A stretch of DNA of 64,000 nt. Origin: Brachymonas sp049977365 (GTDB lineage: Bacteria; Pseudomonadota; Gammaproteobacteria; Burkholderiales; Burkholderiaceae_C). Where the stretch lies: positions 558,001 to 622,000 of the forward strand of contig NZ_JBNGEN010000001.1 in the NCBI RefSeq assembly GCF_049977365.1, in the 5' to 3' direction. This document shows positions 33,316 to 42,091 of this stretch, in pieces. Made by a program: the position numbers and the translations under genes. Numbering within the stretch: position 1 is the stretch's first letter; each line of letters begins with the position of its first letter. Under the pieces are notes generated by a model. The model was not told where the DNA came from, made no database searches, and saw only the letters and a program-made list of their open reading frames with translations.

Positions 33316-33651
33316 ATGGCCAGCGAACTCATCAAACACATCTCCGACGCCTCCTTCGAAGCCGATGTCCTCAAGTCCACCACCCCGGTGCTGGTCGACT
33401 TCTGGGCCGAATGGTGCGGCCCCTGCAAGATGATCGCCCCCGTGCTCGACGAGCTCGCCCCCTCCTATGAAGGCAAGCTCCAGATCACCAAGATGAACGT
33501 CGACGAGAACCGTGCAGTGCCCGCCCAGTTCGGCATCCGCGGCATCCCCACCCTGATGGTCTTCAAGAACGGCCAGCTCGCTGCCACCAAGGTCGGCGCA
33601 GTCGGCAAGGCCCAGCTGGCAGCCTTCATCGACCAGGCACTCACCGCCTGA
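33316..33651 (+). CDS. trxA: Thioredoxin
   Basis: The 111-residue protein has the active site DFWAEWCGPCKMIAP and the cis-proline loop FGIRGIPTLMVFKNGQ. It is a general cytoplasmic disulfide reductase. The start follows AAGGAAG. It sits before rho, the standard order in many proteobacteria, but a strong terminator separates the two. Confidence 0.98.
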   Translation: MASELIKHISDASFEADVLKSTTPVLVDFWAEWCGPCKMIAPVLDELAPSYEGKLQITKMNVDENRAVPAQFGIRGIPTLMVFKNGQLAATKVGAVGKAQLAAFIDQALTA

Positions 33652-33673
33652 TCGTCCCTGCCTCCGCCTTCAG

Positions 33674-33723
33674 GGCACCTGTTCCCCGCACCCTCGGGCT
33701 GGCGCGGGACAGGTGCCTTTTTC
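33674..33723 (+). terminator. Rho-independent terminator after trxA
   Basis: GGCACCTGT and CAGGTGCC pair, with an inner CCCCGC/GCGGG extension, and five T residues follow. Confidence 0.85.
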
Positions 33724-33804
33724 ATGCCCTGCAGCCCGGGCGGCCTGCCCCTTCCGTCACGTTTCCTTGCGATTGTGCAGCCCCACAGGTTCTGCATAAG
33801 TGTC

Positions 33805-33810
33805 TATAAT
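33805..33810 (+). promoter_or_regulatory. -10 element, probable rho promoter
   Basis: A perfect TATAAT about 205 bases before the rho start. No good -35 lies at 16-18 bases. Confidence 0.45.
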
Positions 33811-34014
33811 TCGTCCCATCTGAACACCGCAGACATGTCCCTCTCGCGACATGCATCGTGCGCAGGCAGCCATCCCGGCCGCCATAGACCGCCTCCGGTG
33901 TCCCTCCCCTGAATTTTCCCGCTCCTGCCTGGCCATTTTCACGCCACAGCCATGCCTGTATGCCAGCCGGGCAGAGCATCTCCCTCTCATCTCCCTGCAG
34001 AATCCATTCCCACC

Positions 34015-35277
34015 ATGCATCTGAATGAACTCAAGGCACTCCATGTGTCCGAAGTCCTGAAACAAGCGGAAGATCTCGAAATCGAAAACACCGGCCGCAT
34101 GCGCAAGCAGGAGCTGATGTCCGCCATCATCAAGAAACGCGCCAAGATGGGCGAACAGGTGTTCGCCGACGGCGTGCTCGAAGTCCTGCCCGACGGCTTC
34201 GGCTTCCTGCGCAATCCCGACAGCAGCTACACGGCCAGCACCGACGACATCTACATCAGCCCGAGCCAGGTGCGCCGATTCAACCTCCACACCGGCGACA
34301 TGATCGAAGGCGAAGTCCGTACCCCCAAGGACGGCGAACGCTACTTCGCGCTCAACAAGCTCGACAAGATCAACGGCCTGCCGCCCGAAGCCAACAAGCA
34401 CAAGGTCATGTTCGAGAACCTGACCCCGCTGTTCCCCAAGGAACAGATGAAGCTCGAACGCGACATCAAGGGCGAGGAAAACATCACCGGCCGCGTCATC
34501 GACATCATTGCCCCCATCGGCAAGGGCCAGCGGGCCCTGCTGGTCGCACCGCCCAAGAGCGGCAAGACCGTCATGATGCAGCACATCGCCCACAGCATCA
34601 CATCCAACTACCCCGACGTGCACCTCATGGTCCTGCTCGTCGACGAGCGCCCCGAGGAAGTGACCGAGATGCAGCGCTCGGTCAGGGGCGAGATCATCGC
34701 CTCCACCTTCGACGAGCCTGCCACCCGCCATGTGCACGTGGCCGAAATGGTGATCGAACGGGCCAAGCGGCTAGTCGAGCTCAAGAAGGACGTGGTCATC
34801 CTGCTCGACTCCATCACCCGTCTGGCCCGCGCCTACAACAACGTAGTGCCTTCCTCCGGCAAGGTGCTCTCCGGCGGCGTCGACGCCAACGCCCTGCATC
34901 GCCCCAAGCGCTTCTTCGGTGCGGCCCGCAACATCGAGGAAGGCGGCTCGCTCACCATCATCGCCACGGCCCTGATCGACACCGGCAGCCGCATGGATGA
35001 AGTAATCTTCGAGGAATTCAAGGGCACCGGCAACAGCGAAATCCATCTCGACCGCCGCCTCTACGAGAAGCGCGTGTTCCCCGCCATCCAGCTCAACCGC
35101 AGCGGCACCCGCCGCGAAGAGCTGCTGCTGCCCCCCGAAGTGCTGCAAAAGACCCGCATCCTGCGCCAGTTCATGTACAACATGGACGAAGTCGAGGCCA
35201 TGGAGCTGGTGCTCAAGAGCATGAAAGCCACCAAGAACAACGGCGAATTCTTCGACATGATGCGCAAGGGCGGCTGA
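34015..35277 (+). CDS. rho: Transcription termination factor Rho
   Basis: The 420-residue hexameric RNA helicase is complete: N-terminal helical lead (MHLNELKALHVSEVLKQAE), the RNA-binding cold-shock-like fold with VLPDGFGFLRNPDSSY, Walker A VAPPKSGKTVMMQHIA, Walker B VVILLDSITRLARAYN, and the Q-loop region VLSGGVDANALHRPKRFFGAARN. The N-terminal insertion found in high-GC Gram-positives is absent. The start is the ATG at MHLNEL; the upstream frame to 33952 is unconserved. Confidence 0.98.
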   Translation: MHLNELKALHVSEVLKQAEDLEIENTGRMRKQELMSAIIKKRAKMGEQVFADGVLEVLPDGFGFLRNPDSSYTASTDDIYISPSQVRRFNLHTGDMIEGEVRTPKDGERYFALNKLDKINGLPPEANKHKVMFENLTPLFPKEQMKLERDIKGEENITGRVIDIIAPIGKGQRALLVAPPKSGKTVMMQHIAHSITSNYPDVHLMVLLVDERPEEVTEMQRSVRGEIIASTFDEPATRHVHVAEMVIERAKRLVELKKDVVILLDSITRLARAYNNVVPSSGKVLSGGVDANALHRPKRFFGAARNIEEGGSLTIIATALIDTGSRMDEVIFEEFKGTGNSEIHLDRRLYEKRVFPAIQLNRSGTRREELLLPPEVLQKTRILRQFMYNMDEVEAMELVLKSMKATKNNGEFFDMMRKGG

Positions 35278-35337
35278 GTCCCGCTCCGGCCCGCCGCCCC
35301 TGGTGGCTGCGGGCTACCCGAGCGGACCCCGGCACGC

Positions 35338-35931
35338 TCACCACCGTCCGCGACGGTACACCGAGCGGGGACACGATCCATGCCGCCGCCGAAAATCCCC
35401 CGGATACTCGGCTGCCAGCTGCTGTGCGAACAGGCCCATGCCCTGCGCACGGGCCGCCGCTTCTTCCCGCGCATACGGCCCCTTGCGGTCCCAGCCTTGC
35501 CGATAGGACCAGGCGGCTCCCTGCCGCACCATTTCCTGCCCCACATCGAGCCGACCGCGCCACAGCCGCGCCAGAAGGCGGCCATAGCGGTCGCGTGCCA
35601 CCGGTTCGACACGCACCGTCCCTGATCCCAGCAGTGTCTCCAGCACCCGGCCGGACTGTTCCCCCCAGGTCTGGCAGCGCTCGGGTGCATCCATGCCCTC
35701 GATGCGGATCTTCTCCACGTCCTGGCGGCGTCTCCACGATCGTCGATCGCTTCCCTGGCCCTCCATCGCCGCCGCCGTCGACGCGGTCGCAGCAGGCGCC
35801 ACCCATACGGTATCGCCATCCACCACCCGCACCACCTGCCCCTGCCAGGGGGACATCTGCTGGGCCTGCACCGTCAGGGACAGCAACAGCCCTGCGGCCA
35901 TCCCCCCGATGTGCCGACCGCTTCCGCCCAT
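35338..35931 (-). CDS. Secreted thermonuclease-family (SNase-like) protein
   Basis: The 197-residue protein from the chosen ATG has a signal peptide (MGGSGRHIGGMAAGLLLSLTVQAQ) and a staphylococcal nuclease domain: VVRVVDGDTVWV, KIRIEGMDAPERCQ, RDRYGRLLARLW and EMVRQGAAWSY, including the arginines and acidic residues of the active site. A Ser/Ala/Arg-rich insertion of about 25 residues lies after the first motif. The start is uncertain; an ATG at 36021 would add 30 residues before the signal peptide. Probable periplasmic or secreted nuclease. Confidence 0.78.
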   Translation of the reverse strand: MGGSGRHIGGMAAGLLLSLTVQAQQMSPWQGQVVRVVDGDTVWVAPAATASTAAAMEGQGSDRRSWRRRQDVEKIRIEGMDAPERCQTWGEQSGRVLETLLGSGTVRVEPVARDRYGRLLARLWRGRLDVGQEMVRQGAAWSYRQGWDRKGPYAREEAAARAQGMGLFAQQLAAEYPGDFRRRHGSCPRSVYRRGRW

Positions 35932-36362
35932 TCCCCTGCCGCGATCGTCATCCCCTGTGGCGGTCGACACCACGCTGTCCTTGCATTGCACAGTTCCACT
36001 CCCTCTCAGGGCGCATTCCACCGATCCCGCACATCCGGTGCAGGCAGGTGGCCTTCATGCAGGCTGAGCCCCCTCGGCCCGGCTTCGCCCAAACCGCCCA
36101 TCGTACCGGAACAGGTCTGCCTTCCCGATACAGCATCCTCCATCCGAGCCATCGGGCTGCACCAGCTCCGGCCTGTGCGCATGGCAGTACGACTAGCCTC
36201 TCCCCTCCCTGTTACCTCGCGTTGCGGCCAGATGCAAACCCGTACCGAATGGAACCGTTCGTTCCCCTGCTTTGCCTATACACTGCAGGAAAGGGAGCTT
36301 GAAATTCCAACGGCTACCCTGCATGTCAACAATATCCACTCTTTCACTTCAGGAGCAAGTCC
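35932..36362. other. Intergenic region upstream of the DUF883 gene
   Basis: No gene recognised. The last 120 bases are less GC-rich and include TATACA at 36277-36282, a possible -10 for the following gene, and CAGGAGCAAG as ribosome-binding site just before it. The left end may code for a longer nuclease N-terminus. Confidence 0.45.
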
Positions 36363-36737
36363 ATGACCCCGAACGATCTGCAAAACACCGCCAGCGAAGC
36401 TCTCGACACTGCTGCCGCTTCTTCTCACGAAGCTGCCGACAAGACGCTGCGCGCCGCCAGCGAAGCCCTGAGCCAGGCCAGTGCCCGCCTCAATGCAGCC
36501 CGTGCGCGTGCAGGCGAAACCATCGACCAGTGGACCGAGCGTGCCCAGGAATTGGCTCGCAACGGCCTCGACAAGGCGAGCGACACCCTGGATCGTTCCA
36601 AGCGCGGTCTGCGCCGTGCCGGTGATGCCACCAGCGCTTATGTCGAAGACCAGCCTCTCAAGTCCATCGCCATCGCAGCCGGTGTGGGCGCAGCCACGGC
36701 CGCTCTGATCATGCTGCTGCGCAACCGCGACCGCTGA
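36363..36737 (+). CDS. DUF883 family (ElaB/YqjD-like) membrane-anchored protein
   Basis: A 124-residue protein that is mostly an Ala-rich amphipathic coiled coil (residues 5-95) ending in a short C-terminal membrane helix SIAIAAGVGAATAALIMLL and a basic tail RNRDR. This is the ElaB/YqjD layout; E. coli members bind ribosomes at the inner membrane in stationary phase. The next two genes are membrane proteins of the type found with yqjD (yqjE-like), though a terminator separates the first from them. Confidence 0.85.
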   Translation: MTPNDLQNTASEALDTAAASSHEAADKTLRAASEALSQASARLNAARARAGETIDQWTERAQELARNGLDKASDTLDRSKRGLRRAGDATSAYVEDQPLKSIAIAAGVGAATAALIMLLRNRDR

Positions 36738-36756
36738 TCCCTTCTTTCTTCCTGAC

Positions 36757-36794
36757 GGCCTCTACCAGCTGCATGCACCGGTAGAGGCCTTTTG
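36757..36794 (+). terminator. Rho-independent terminator after the DUF883 gene
   Basis: GGCCTCTACC and GGTAGAGGCC form a perfect 10-bp stem with a 13-base loop, followed by TTTTGC. Confidence 0.85.
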
Positions 36795-36915
36795 CATGGG
36801 GGCACGCCTTGTTCTCCCATCGCCTCTTCCGGGAGGGCAGATGGTGGTATCGTTGATGCCACCCCCCCCATGCGTGGGGGCATTGCCATCCCCTCCGCAT
36901 CTCCTGCCTCGCCTC

Positions 36916-37293
36916 ATGATCCATCCCCTTCTCAAGATCCTGATACAGCGGCCCGATCTGGTCATCACCCACATTGCCAACTATGGAGATCTGGTGCAGG
37001 ACGAGGCACGCGGCGCCATGCGCCATCTGGTCCGCACCCTCATCGGATGGATTGCGGCCGTGATTGCCCTGTCTCTCTTTCTGGTCTTCACAGGGGTGGC
37101 CCTGATGATCGGGCTCGTGCAGCAACAGTTCCACTGGGTTCTGTTGGCCGTGCCGGGCGCGATGCTGCTCATTGCCCTCGTGGCCATGAGCATGGCACGT
37201 CGGCCCATCCTGCGCCCTGAAATCGGCGAGATCAAGCAGCAGCTGCTGACCGACCTGCACATGCTGCGTTCGGCAGGAGAATCCCATGAGTGA
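36916..37293 (+). CDS. Phage holin family (YqjE-like) membrane protein
   Basis: The 125-residue protein has two membrane helices (about residues 45-70 and 77-97) with cytoplasmic ends, the second helix followed by MARRPILRPEIGEIKQQLLTDLHML. This matches the YqjE / phage-holin-III-like family of inner-membrane proteins, not a real phage holin context. The start giving MIHPLLKILIQRPDLV is preferred. It overlaps the next gene by eight bases. Confidence 0.75.
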   Translation: MIHPLLKILIQRPDLVITHIANYGDLVQDEARGAMRHLVRTLIGWIAAVIALSLFLVFTGVALMIGLVQQQFHWVLLAVPGAMLLIALVAMSMARRPILRPEIGEIKQQLLTDLHMLRSAGESHE

Positions 37294-38026
37294 CGCCCTC
37301 CTCACCCCGCGCCAGCGCCTCATCCTGTCGCGCTACGCCCTGCAGCGCAACCTCGATCCGGCCCATGCCGCAACGCCCGACGCCGAGATCGCAGCCCTGC
37401 TCAAGCTTCAGGAGCTCGAACTGGCTGCCCGCCAGCCAGCCGACCCGCACGCCGCTGCCTCCGATGGTGCAGATGGCACACGCAACCGCCGGCCTGCTGC
37501 CCAGAATCCGCCCCCCGCGTCCCGCAGCGCACGTCGGGACAATGCAGCCGGAGCTGCAGACACCAGCCATTACGGCAGCGATGAAGCTGCGGATGTCGAT
37601 GCCTTCCTGTCGTCTTCCGCCTCGGCGTCCCGGGACAGCGCCTCCGCGCCCTTCCATGCGGCGTCGAGCGCCGGCTCCCGCCCGAAGCGCCGCAGCAAGG
37701 GCCTGCAGTCGCTGTCGATCTGGCTGTCGCTCGGGCAGCGGGTTCTGGGTGCCTGGTGGCGCCGCCATCCCATGCACATGGTGCTCGAAGTGGGTGAGCC
37801 TGTGCTCCAGCAATACGCACGCCGCAGACCCTATCAGTTGCTCGCCCTCTCGGCGGCAGCCGGGGCCCTGATCGTGCTGGCACGCCCCTGGCGCTGGAAC
37901 TCCACCCAGCGCATGGTGCGCAACAGCGTGCGGCGTGAGCTCAGTGGCTGGGATCTGCGCAGCCTCACGCAGCTGGCGCTCGACAGCCTGCTCGCTACCC
38001 TGCGGACAGCCCCCCGCAAGGACTGA
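37286..38026 (+). CDS. Hypothetical membrane protein linked to the YqjE-like gene
   Basis: I do not recognise a named family for this 246-residue protein. It begins with a helical segment (LTPRQRLILSRYALQRNLDPAHA), has a disordered middle rich in Ala, Ser and Arg (residues 50-130), and ends with a hydrophobic helix QLLALSAAAGALIVLARPW followed by a basic helix. The position corresponds to that of yqjK in enterobacteria. It is coupled to the upstream gene by overlap, so it probably works at the inner membrane with it. Confidence 0.7.
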   Translation: MSDALLTPRQRLILSRYALQRNLDPAHAATPDAEIAALLKLQELELAARQPADPHAAASDGADGTRNRRPAAQNPPPASRSARRDNAAGAADTSHYGSDEAADVDAFLSSSASASRDSASAPFHAASSAGSRPKRRSKGLQSLSIWLSLGQRVLGAWWRRHPMHMVLEVGEPVLQQYARRRPYQLLALSAAAGALIVLARPWRWNSTQRMVRNSVRRELSGWDLRSLTQLALDSLLATLRTAPRKD

Positions 38027-38062
38027 GCGATCCTGGCCCGCACATGCCTGGCTGGCCTCAGT

Positions 38063-38488
38063 TCAGCCGCGCCCGGCAATGTTGGCTGTGGCGATCAGCT
38101 CGCGGAACATGGCCATCGACATCTCGCCCGAGGTGAGATAGGGATTGAATTCAGGCCGCTCCGAGTATTTGAGGACGATGGACATGTTGAGCCGTGAAAT
38201 ATCCACGCGCCCCATGGTCCAGCCGCTGTAGCTGCGCTCGGTGATCTCCGAATAGTGCAGCAGCTGCACATCCTCGTGGTGCACCTGATCCTGCAGAATG
38301 CGTCCGTACAGGTGGTTCACGTCCGTCCGGCTGCCTTCAAGCACCTGCATGAAGATGTTCTTGCTGTAGCACAGCGCCCCGGTGATGCCATGCTCGGCAT
38401 TGTAGGCACGCGATTGATGCAGGATGTTTTCGAGGTCATGGAGACCGGCCTCGGTGGCACGGCTGACAAAAAGCAGGCTGACGAGCAT
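38063..38488 (-). CDS. BLUF domain protein (PixD-like) with Phe at the key Tyr position
   Basis: The 141-residue protein is a single BLUF flavin-binding domain plus a short C-terminal helical cap, as in cyanobacterial PixD. Flavin contacts are present: Asn30, Gln48 in ALCYSKNIFMQVLEG, and Trp90/Met92 in SGWTMGRV. The tyrosine that starts the photocycle (Tyr8 in PixD, within RLIYSS) is Phe7 here (SLLFVS, codon TTT). It should still bind FAD, but the normal red-shifted signalling state would not form. It lies 81 bases after folE on the same strand and may share its transcript. No output domain is attached. Confidence 0.9.
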   Translation of the reverse strand: MLVSLLFVSRATEAGLHDLENILHQSRAYNAEHGITGALCYSKNIFMQVLEGSRTDVNHLYGRILQDQVHHEDVQLLHYSEITERSYSGWTMGRVDISRLNMSIVLKYSERPEFNPYLTSGEMSMAMFRELIATANIAGRG

Positions 38489-38569
38489 GATGCGCTCCCG
38501 TGAAAAATCGGCTTCGGGAAAGAGACGGCCATGCCTACGCTTCAGCAGCGCATGGCATGGCAGCGAGGG

Positions 38570-39274
38570 TCAATCCTTCTGGGGAATGAGGGCCAGGAAC
38601 TCGCGTCGCAGCGAGGGATCCTTGAGGAACACCCCGCGCATGACCGAATTGATCATGCGACTGTCCATATCCTTGACCCCCCGCCAGGCCATGCAGTAGT
38701 GCGTAGCCTGCATGACGATGGCCAGCCCGTCGGGATGGGTGCGCTCCTGAATCATGTTGGCGAGCTGCACCACGGCTTCTTCCTGGATCTGCGGACGGTT
38801 CATGATCCACTCGGCCAGGCGTGCGTACTTGGACAGACCGATCACGTTGGTATGCTCATTGGGCATGATGCCGATCCAGAGCTTGCCGATCACAGGCACC
38901 AGGTGGTGGGAGCAGGCACTGCGCACCGTGATGGGGCCGACGATCATCAGCTCGTTGAGGTGTTCCGCATTGGGAAACTCGGTGAGCACGGGCGGTTTCA
39001 CATAGCGCCCCCCGAACACTTCCCGAAGATACATCTTGGCCACGCGGCGCGCCGTGCGGCTGGTGTTGTGGTCATGCTCGGTGTCGATCACCATGCTGTC
39101 GAGTACACCCTGGAGTTTGTGCTCCACCTCATCGAGCAGCAGATCGAGCTCGCCCGGCTCGATGAACTCGGCAATGTTGTCGTTGGCGTGGAAACGGTGG
39201 CGTGCAGCCTGGAGGCGTTCCCGAATCTTGACCGATACGGGGGTGCCTTCTTCATGAGGGGGCTTCGTCGTCAT
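38570..39274 (-). CDS. folE: GTP cyclohydrolase I
   Basis: FolE opens the imidazole ring of GTP to make dihydroneopterin triphosphate, the first step to folate and pterins. The 234-residue protein carries the zinc ligands in RSACSHHLVPVIGK and QATHYCMAWRGV, and the family sequences EHNTSRTARRVAKMY-like (TEHDHNTSRTARRVAKMY) and IGLSKYARL. The ATG giving MTTKPPHEEG is used. A BLUF gene follows it, which may be meaningful because both handle GTP- or flavin-derived chemistry, but no link is proven. Confidence 0.96.
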   Translation of the reverse strand: MTTKPPHEEGTPVSVKIRERLQAARHRFHANDNIAEFIEPGELDLLLDEVEHKLQGVLDSMVIDTEHDHNTSRTARRVAKMYLREVFGGRYVKPPVLTEFPNAEHLNELMIVGPITVRSACSHHLVPVIGKLWIGIMPNEHTNVIGLSKYARLAEWIMNRPQIQEEAVVQLANMIQERTHPDGLAIVMQATHYCMAWRGVKDMDSRMINSVMRGVFLKDPSLRREFLALIPQKD

Positions 39275-39404
39275 GGAATAAGCATCAGCAAAAAAAGAGC
39301 ATGCGGTCGAGCATACCACCCCACCCTATCTCCCTTCGGTACGCACGCCCATGGATTTTCCCCCGTGCCCTCTGGGCGCCGGGAATGCCCCGGTGGCGAC
39401 CAGG

Positions 39405-40205
39405 TCAGGGCAACTCGAATTCGGCAATGAGCGGCAGATGGTCCGACAGACGGGCCCAGGAGTTGAGTCCAGTTCGCCCCATCAGCGTACCGGCCTGGGG
39501 CACATACTGTCGCGTGCGTCGCAGACCGCGGGCATAGATATGGTCGAGCTGGGCCATGGGCAGGCGCGAAGGGTAAGTGCGGCAGGTGGCCATGCCCAGT
39601 CCGCTCGACAGCCCGAAGGTGGCCATGAGGGGCAGCAGCTTGGCCCCCCAGTCATTGAAATCCCCGGCCACCAGCAGCGGCTCATGTCCGGGAATCTGGC
39701 GGTCGATGAAGCGCGCAAGCTGCTGCACCTGACGCACGCGGCTTCCTGCCACCAGCCCCAGATGCACCACGATGACGTGCACCGTGTGTCCGGCATAGTT
39801 CAGCGCCGAATACAGCAGGCCCCGCTGCTCGAAGCGGTGATCGGACATGTCTTCGTGCAGGGTGCAGAGCACGGGCCATGGGGTCAGCAGCGCGTTGCCA
39901 TGCTCGCCATGCTTGGTGATGGCGTTGGTCTCATAGACCGCCTGGTAGCCCTCGGGCGCCAGAAAATCGGCCTGCGACTGCCGTGGCCAGTTCACGAAGC
40001 GCAGCTCCCCCTTGCGGTTCATCTTGCGCACTTCCTGCAGGCATACCACATCGGCCCCGAGCGCATCGATGGCGCGCTGGAGGTTGTGAATTTCCAGCCG
40101 CTTGGCCGGCCCCATGCCCTGCACCCCCTTGTGGATGTTGTAGGTCACCACCCGCAGGGGTTCGGGGGTAGTCAGGGGCAGGGAAGGCGTCTCGTGCGGA
40201 TGCAT
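39405..40205 (-). CDS. Endonuclease/exonuclease/phosphatase family protein
   Basis: The 266-residue protein has the EEP fold: RVVTYNIHKGVQG, CLQEVRKM with the metal-binding Glu, VIVVHLGL, VAGDFNDWG, LDHIYARG and SDHLPLIAEFEL with the catalytic His. It may act on DNA, on phospholipids, or on another phosphodiester; the family is too broad to say. It follows aspS by 40 bases, as commonly in Burkholderiales, where cardiolipin synthase often comes next but does not here. Confidence 0.88.
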   Translation of the reverse strand: MHPHETPSLPLTTPEPLRVVTYNIHKGVQGMGPAKRLEIHNLQRAIDALGADVVCLQEVRKMNRKGELRFVNWPRQSQADFLAPEGYQAVYETNAITKHGEHGNALLTPWPVLCTLHEDMSDHRFEQRGLLYSALNYAGHTVHVIVVHLGLVAGSRVRQVQQLARFIDRQIPGHEPLLVAGDFNDWGAKLLPLMATFGLSSGLGMATCRTYPSRLPMAQLDHIYARGLRRTRQYVPQAGTLMGRTGLNSWARLSDHLPLIAEFELP

Positions 40206-40245
40206 GGGGCAGGCCTTGCGCAGGAAGCGTGCAAAAGAGACCCGG

Positions 40246-42048
40246 TCAGGCCTTGTCGACCACCAGCGGATTGCGCAGGCGGATGTGCAGTTCGCGCAGC
40301 TGCTTCTCGTCGACCAGGCTGGGAGCCTGCGTGAGCAGATCCTGCGCTCGCTGGGTCTTGGGGAAGGCAATTACGTCGCGAATGGACTCGGCCTTGGTCA
40401 TCAGGGTGATGAGGCGGTCGAGGCCAAAAGCCAGACCCCCGTGGGGCGGCGCGCCGTACTGCAGGGCATCGAGCAGGAAGCCGAACTTGAGCTGTGCATC
40501 CTCGGGCGTGATCTTGAGCGCGCCGAAGACCTTGCTCTGCACCTCGGCACGGTGGATACGGATGGAGCCGCCTCCCAGCTCCCAGCCGTTGAGCACCATG
40601 TCGTAGGCCTTGGCGATGCACTTGCCGGGATCGGTGTCCATGAAGTCCTCATGGCCATCCTTGGGCGAAGTGAACGGATGGTGCATGGCGTTCCAGCGCC
40701 CCTCCCCTTCGTCGTATTCGAACATGGGGAAATCGACCACCCACAGCGGTGCCCAGCGATCCTCGAAGAGGCCGTGGCTCTTGCCGAACTCGCTGTGACC
40801 GACCTTCAGGCGCAGGGCCCCGATGGAGTCGTTGACGATCTTGGCCTTGTCGGCACCGAAGAAGATCAGGTCGCCATCCTCGGCACCGGTGCGCTCCAGA
40901 ATGGTAGCCAGTGCGGCATCGTGCAGATTCTTGACGATGGGCGACTGCAGCCCTTCGCGGCCCTTGGACTTGTCGTTGACCTTGATCCAGGCCAGCCCCT
41001 TGGCGCCGTAGATCTTGACGAACTCGGTGTACCCGTCGATCTCGCCGCGGCTCATGTGCCCACCCTGGGGCACGCGCAGGGCCACGACCCGGCCACCCGG
41101 CGTGGTGGCTGGCGTGGAGAAGACCTTGAAGTCCACGTCCTTCATGGCGTCGGTGAGCTCGGTGAACTGAAGCTTCACACGCAGGTCGGGCTTGTCGGAG
41201 CCGTACAGATACATGGCATCCGCGTACTGCATGACCGGGAACTCGCCCAGATCCACATCCATCGCGTTGCGGAACACGGTGGTGATCATTTCCTGGAACA
41301 TGGCGCGGATCTCGTCCTCGCCCAGGAAGGAGGTCTCGATATCGATCTGGGTGAATTCGGGCTGGCGGTCCGCGCGCAGGTCCTCGTCACGGAAGCACTT
41401 GGTGATCTGGTAGTAGCGGTCGAACCCGGCCACCATGAGCAGCTGCTTGAACAGCTGGGGGGACTGCGGAAGCGCGTAGAAGTGCCCGTCGTGCACGCGG
41501 CTGGGAACCAGATAATCCCGTGCGCCTTCAGGAGTGCTCTTGGTCAGCATCGGGGTCTCGATGTCGATGAAGCCGTGCGCATCGAGGAACTTGCGCACCT
41601 CCATGCTCACCTTGTAGCGCAGCATCAGGTTGCGCTGCATGTAGGGGCGGCGCAGGTCAAGCACCCGGTGGGTCAGGCGTGTGGTCTCGCTGAGGTTGTC
41701 GTCATCGAGCTGGAATGGCGGGGTCACCGAGGGATTGAGCACGTGCAGCTCGTGGCACAGTACCTCGATCTTGCCGGTGGTCAGGTTCTCGTTGGTGGTT
41801 CCTTCGGGACGGGCACGCACCAGCCCCTGAACCTGCACGCAGAACTCGTTGCGCAGATCCTCGGCCTCCTTGAACATTTCGGGACGATCGGGATCGCAGA
41901 CCACCTGCACATACCCGTCGCGGTCGCGCAGGTCAATGAAGATCACGCCGCCGTGATCGCGCCGGCGGTTGACCCAGCCACACAGGGTGACGGTCTGCCC
42001 CAGCTGGGCCTCGGTGACCTGTCCGCAGTAATGAGTACGCATTGCCAT
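40246..42048 (-). CDS. aspS: Aspartyl-tRNA synthetase
   Basis: A 600-residue class IIb synthetase. The N-terminal OB-fold anticodon domain has VTLCGWVNRRRDHGGVIFIDLRD; class II motif 2 is CFRDEDLRADRQPEFTQIDIE, and motif 3 is LAFGLDRLITLM. The bacterial GAD insertion is present between them. The start is ambiguous between two ATGs six bases apart; the upstream one is used. It is third in a unit fmdB-DUF502-aspS-EEP. Confidence 0.97.
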   Translation of the reverse strand: MAMRTHYCGQVTEAQLGQTVTLCGWVNRRRDHGGVIFIDLRDRDGYVQVVCDPDRPEMFKEAEDLRNEFCVQVQGLVRARPEGTTNENLTTGKIEVLCHELHVLNPSVTPPFQLDDDNLSETTRLTHRVLDLRRPYMQRNLMLRYKVSMEVRKFLDAHGFIDIETPMLTKSTPEGARDYLVPSRVHDGHFYALPQSPQLFKQLLMVAGFDRYYQITKCFRDEDLRADRQPEFTQIDIETSFLGEDEIRAMFQEMITTVFRNAMDVDLGEFPVMQYADAMYLYGSDKPDLRVKLQFTELTDAMKDVDFKVFSTPATTPGGRVVALRVPQGGHMSRGEIDGYTEFVKIYGAKGLAWIKVNDKSKGREGLQSPIVKNLHDAALATILERTGAEDGDLIFFGADKAKIVNDSIGALRLKVGHSEFGKSHGLFEDRWAPLWVVDFPMFEYDEGEGRWNAMHHPFTSPKDGHEDFMDTDPGKCIAKAYDMVLNGWELGGGSIRIHRAEVQSKVFGALKITPEDAQLKFGFLLDALQYGAPPHGGLAFGLDRLITLMTKAESIRDVIAFPKTQRAQDLLTQAPSLVDEKQLRELHIRLRNPLVVDKA

Positions 42049-42091
42049 TTCGTTGGTCCTTTGTCGCTTGTCTCTTGACAAGTCTGTTGGG

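Larger units (their letters stand above)
33652..34014. other. trxA-rho intergenic region
   Basis: It contains the trxA terminator and, at 33805-33810, a perfect TATAAT -10 with a weak -35. From there the rho leader would be about 200 bases, long enough for the autogenous control known for rho in E. coli. No leader peptide is clearly recognisable. Confidence 0.55.

Noticed and set aside
36916..37293. Phage holin annotation as a sign of a prophage
   Set aside because: There is no integrase, lysin or phage structural gene near; the family name is historical and the neighbours are YqjD-type genes.
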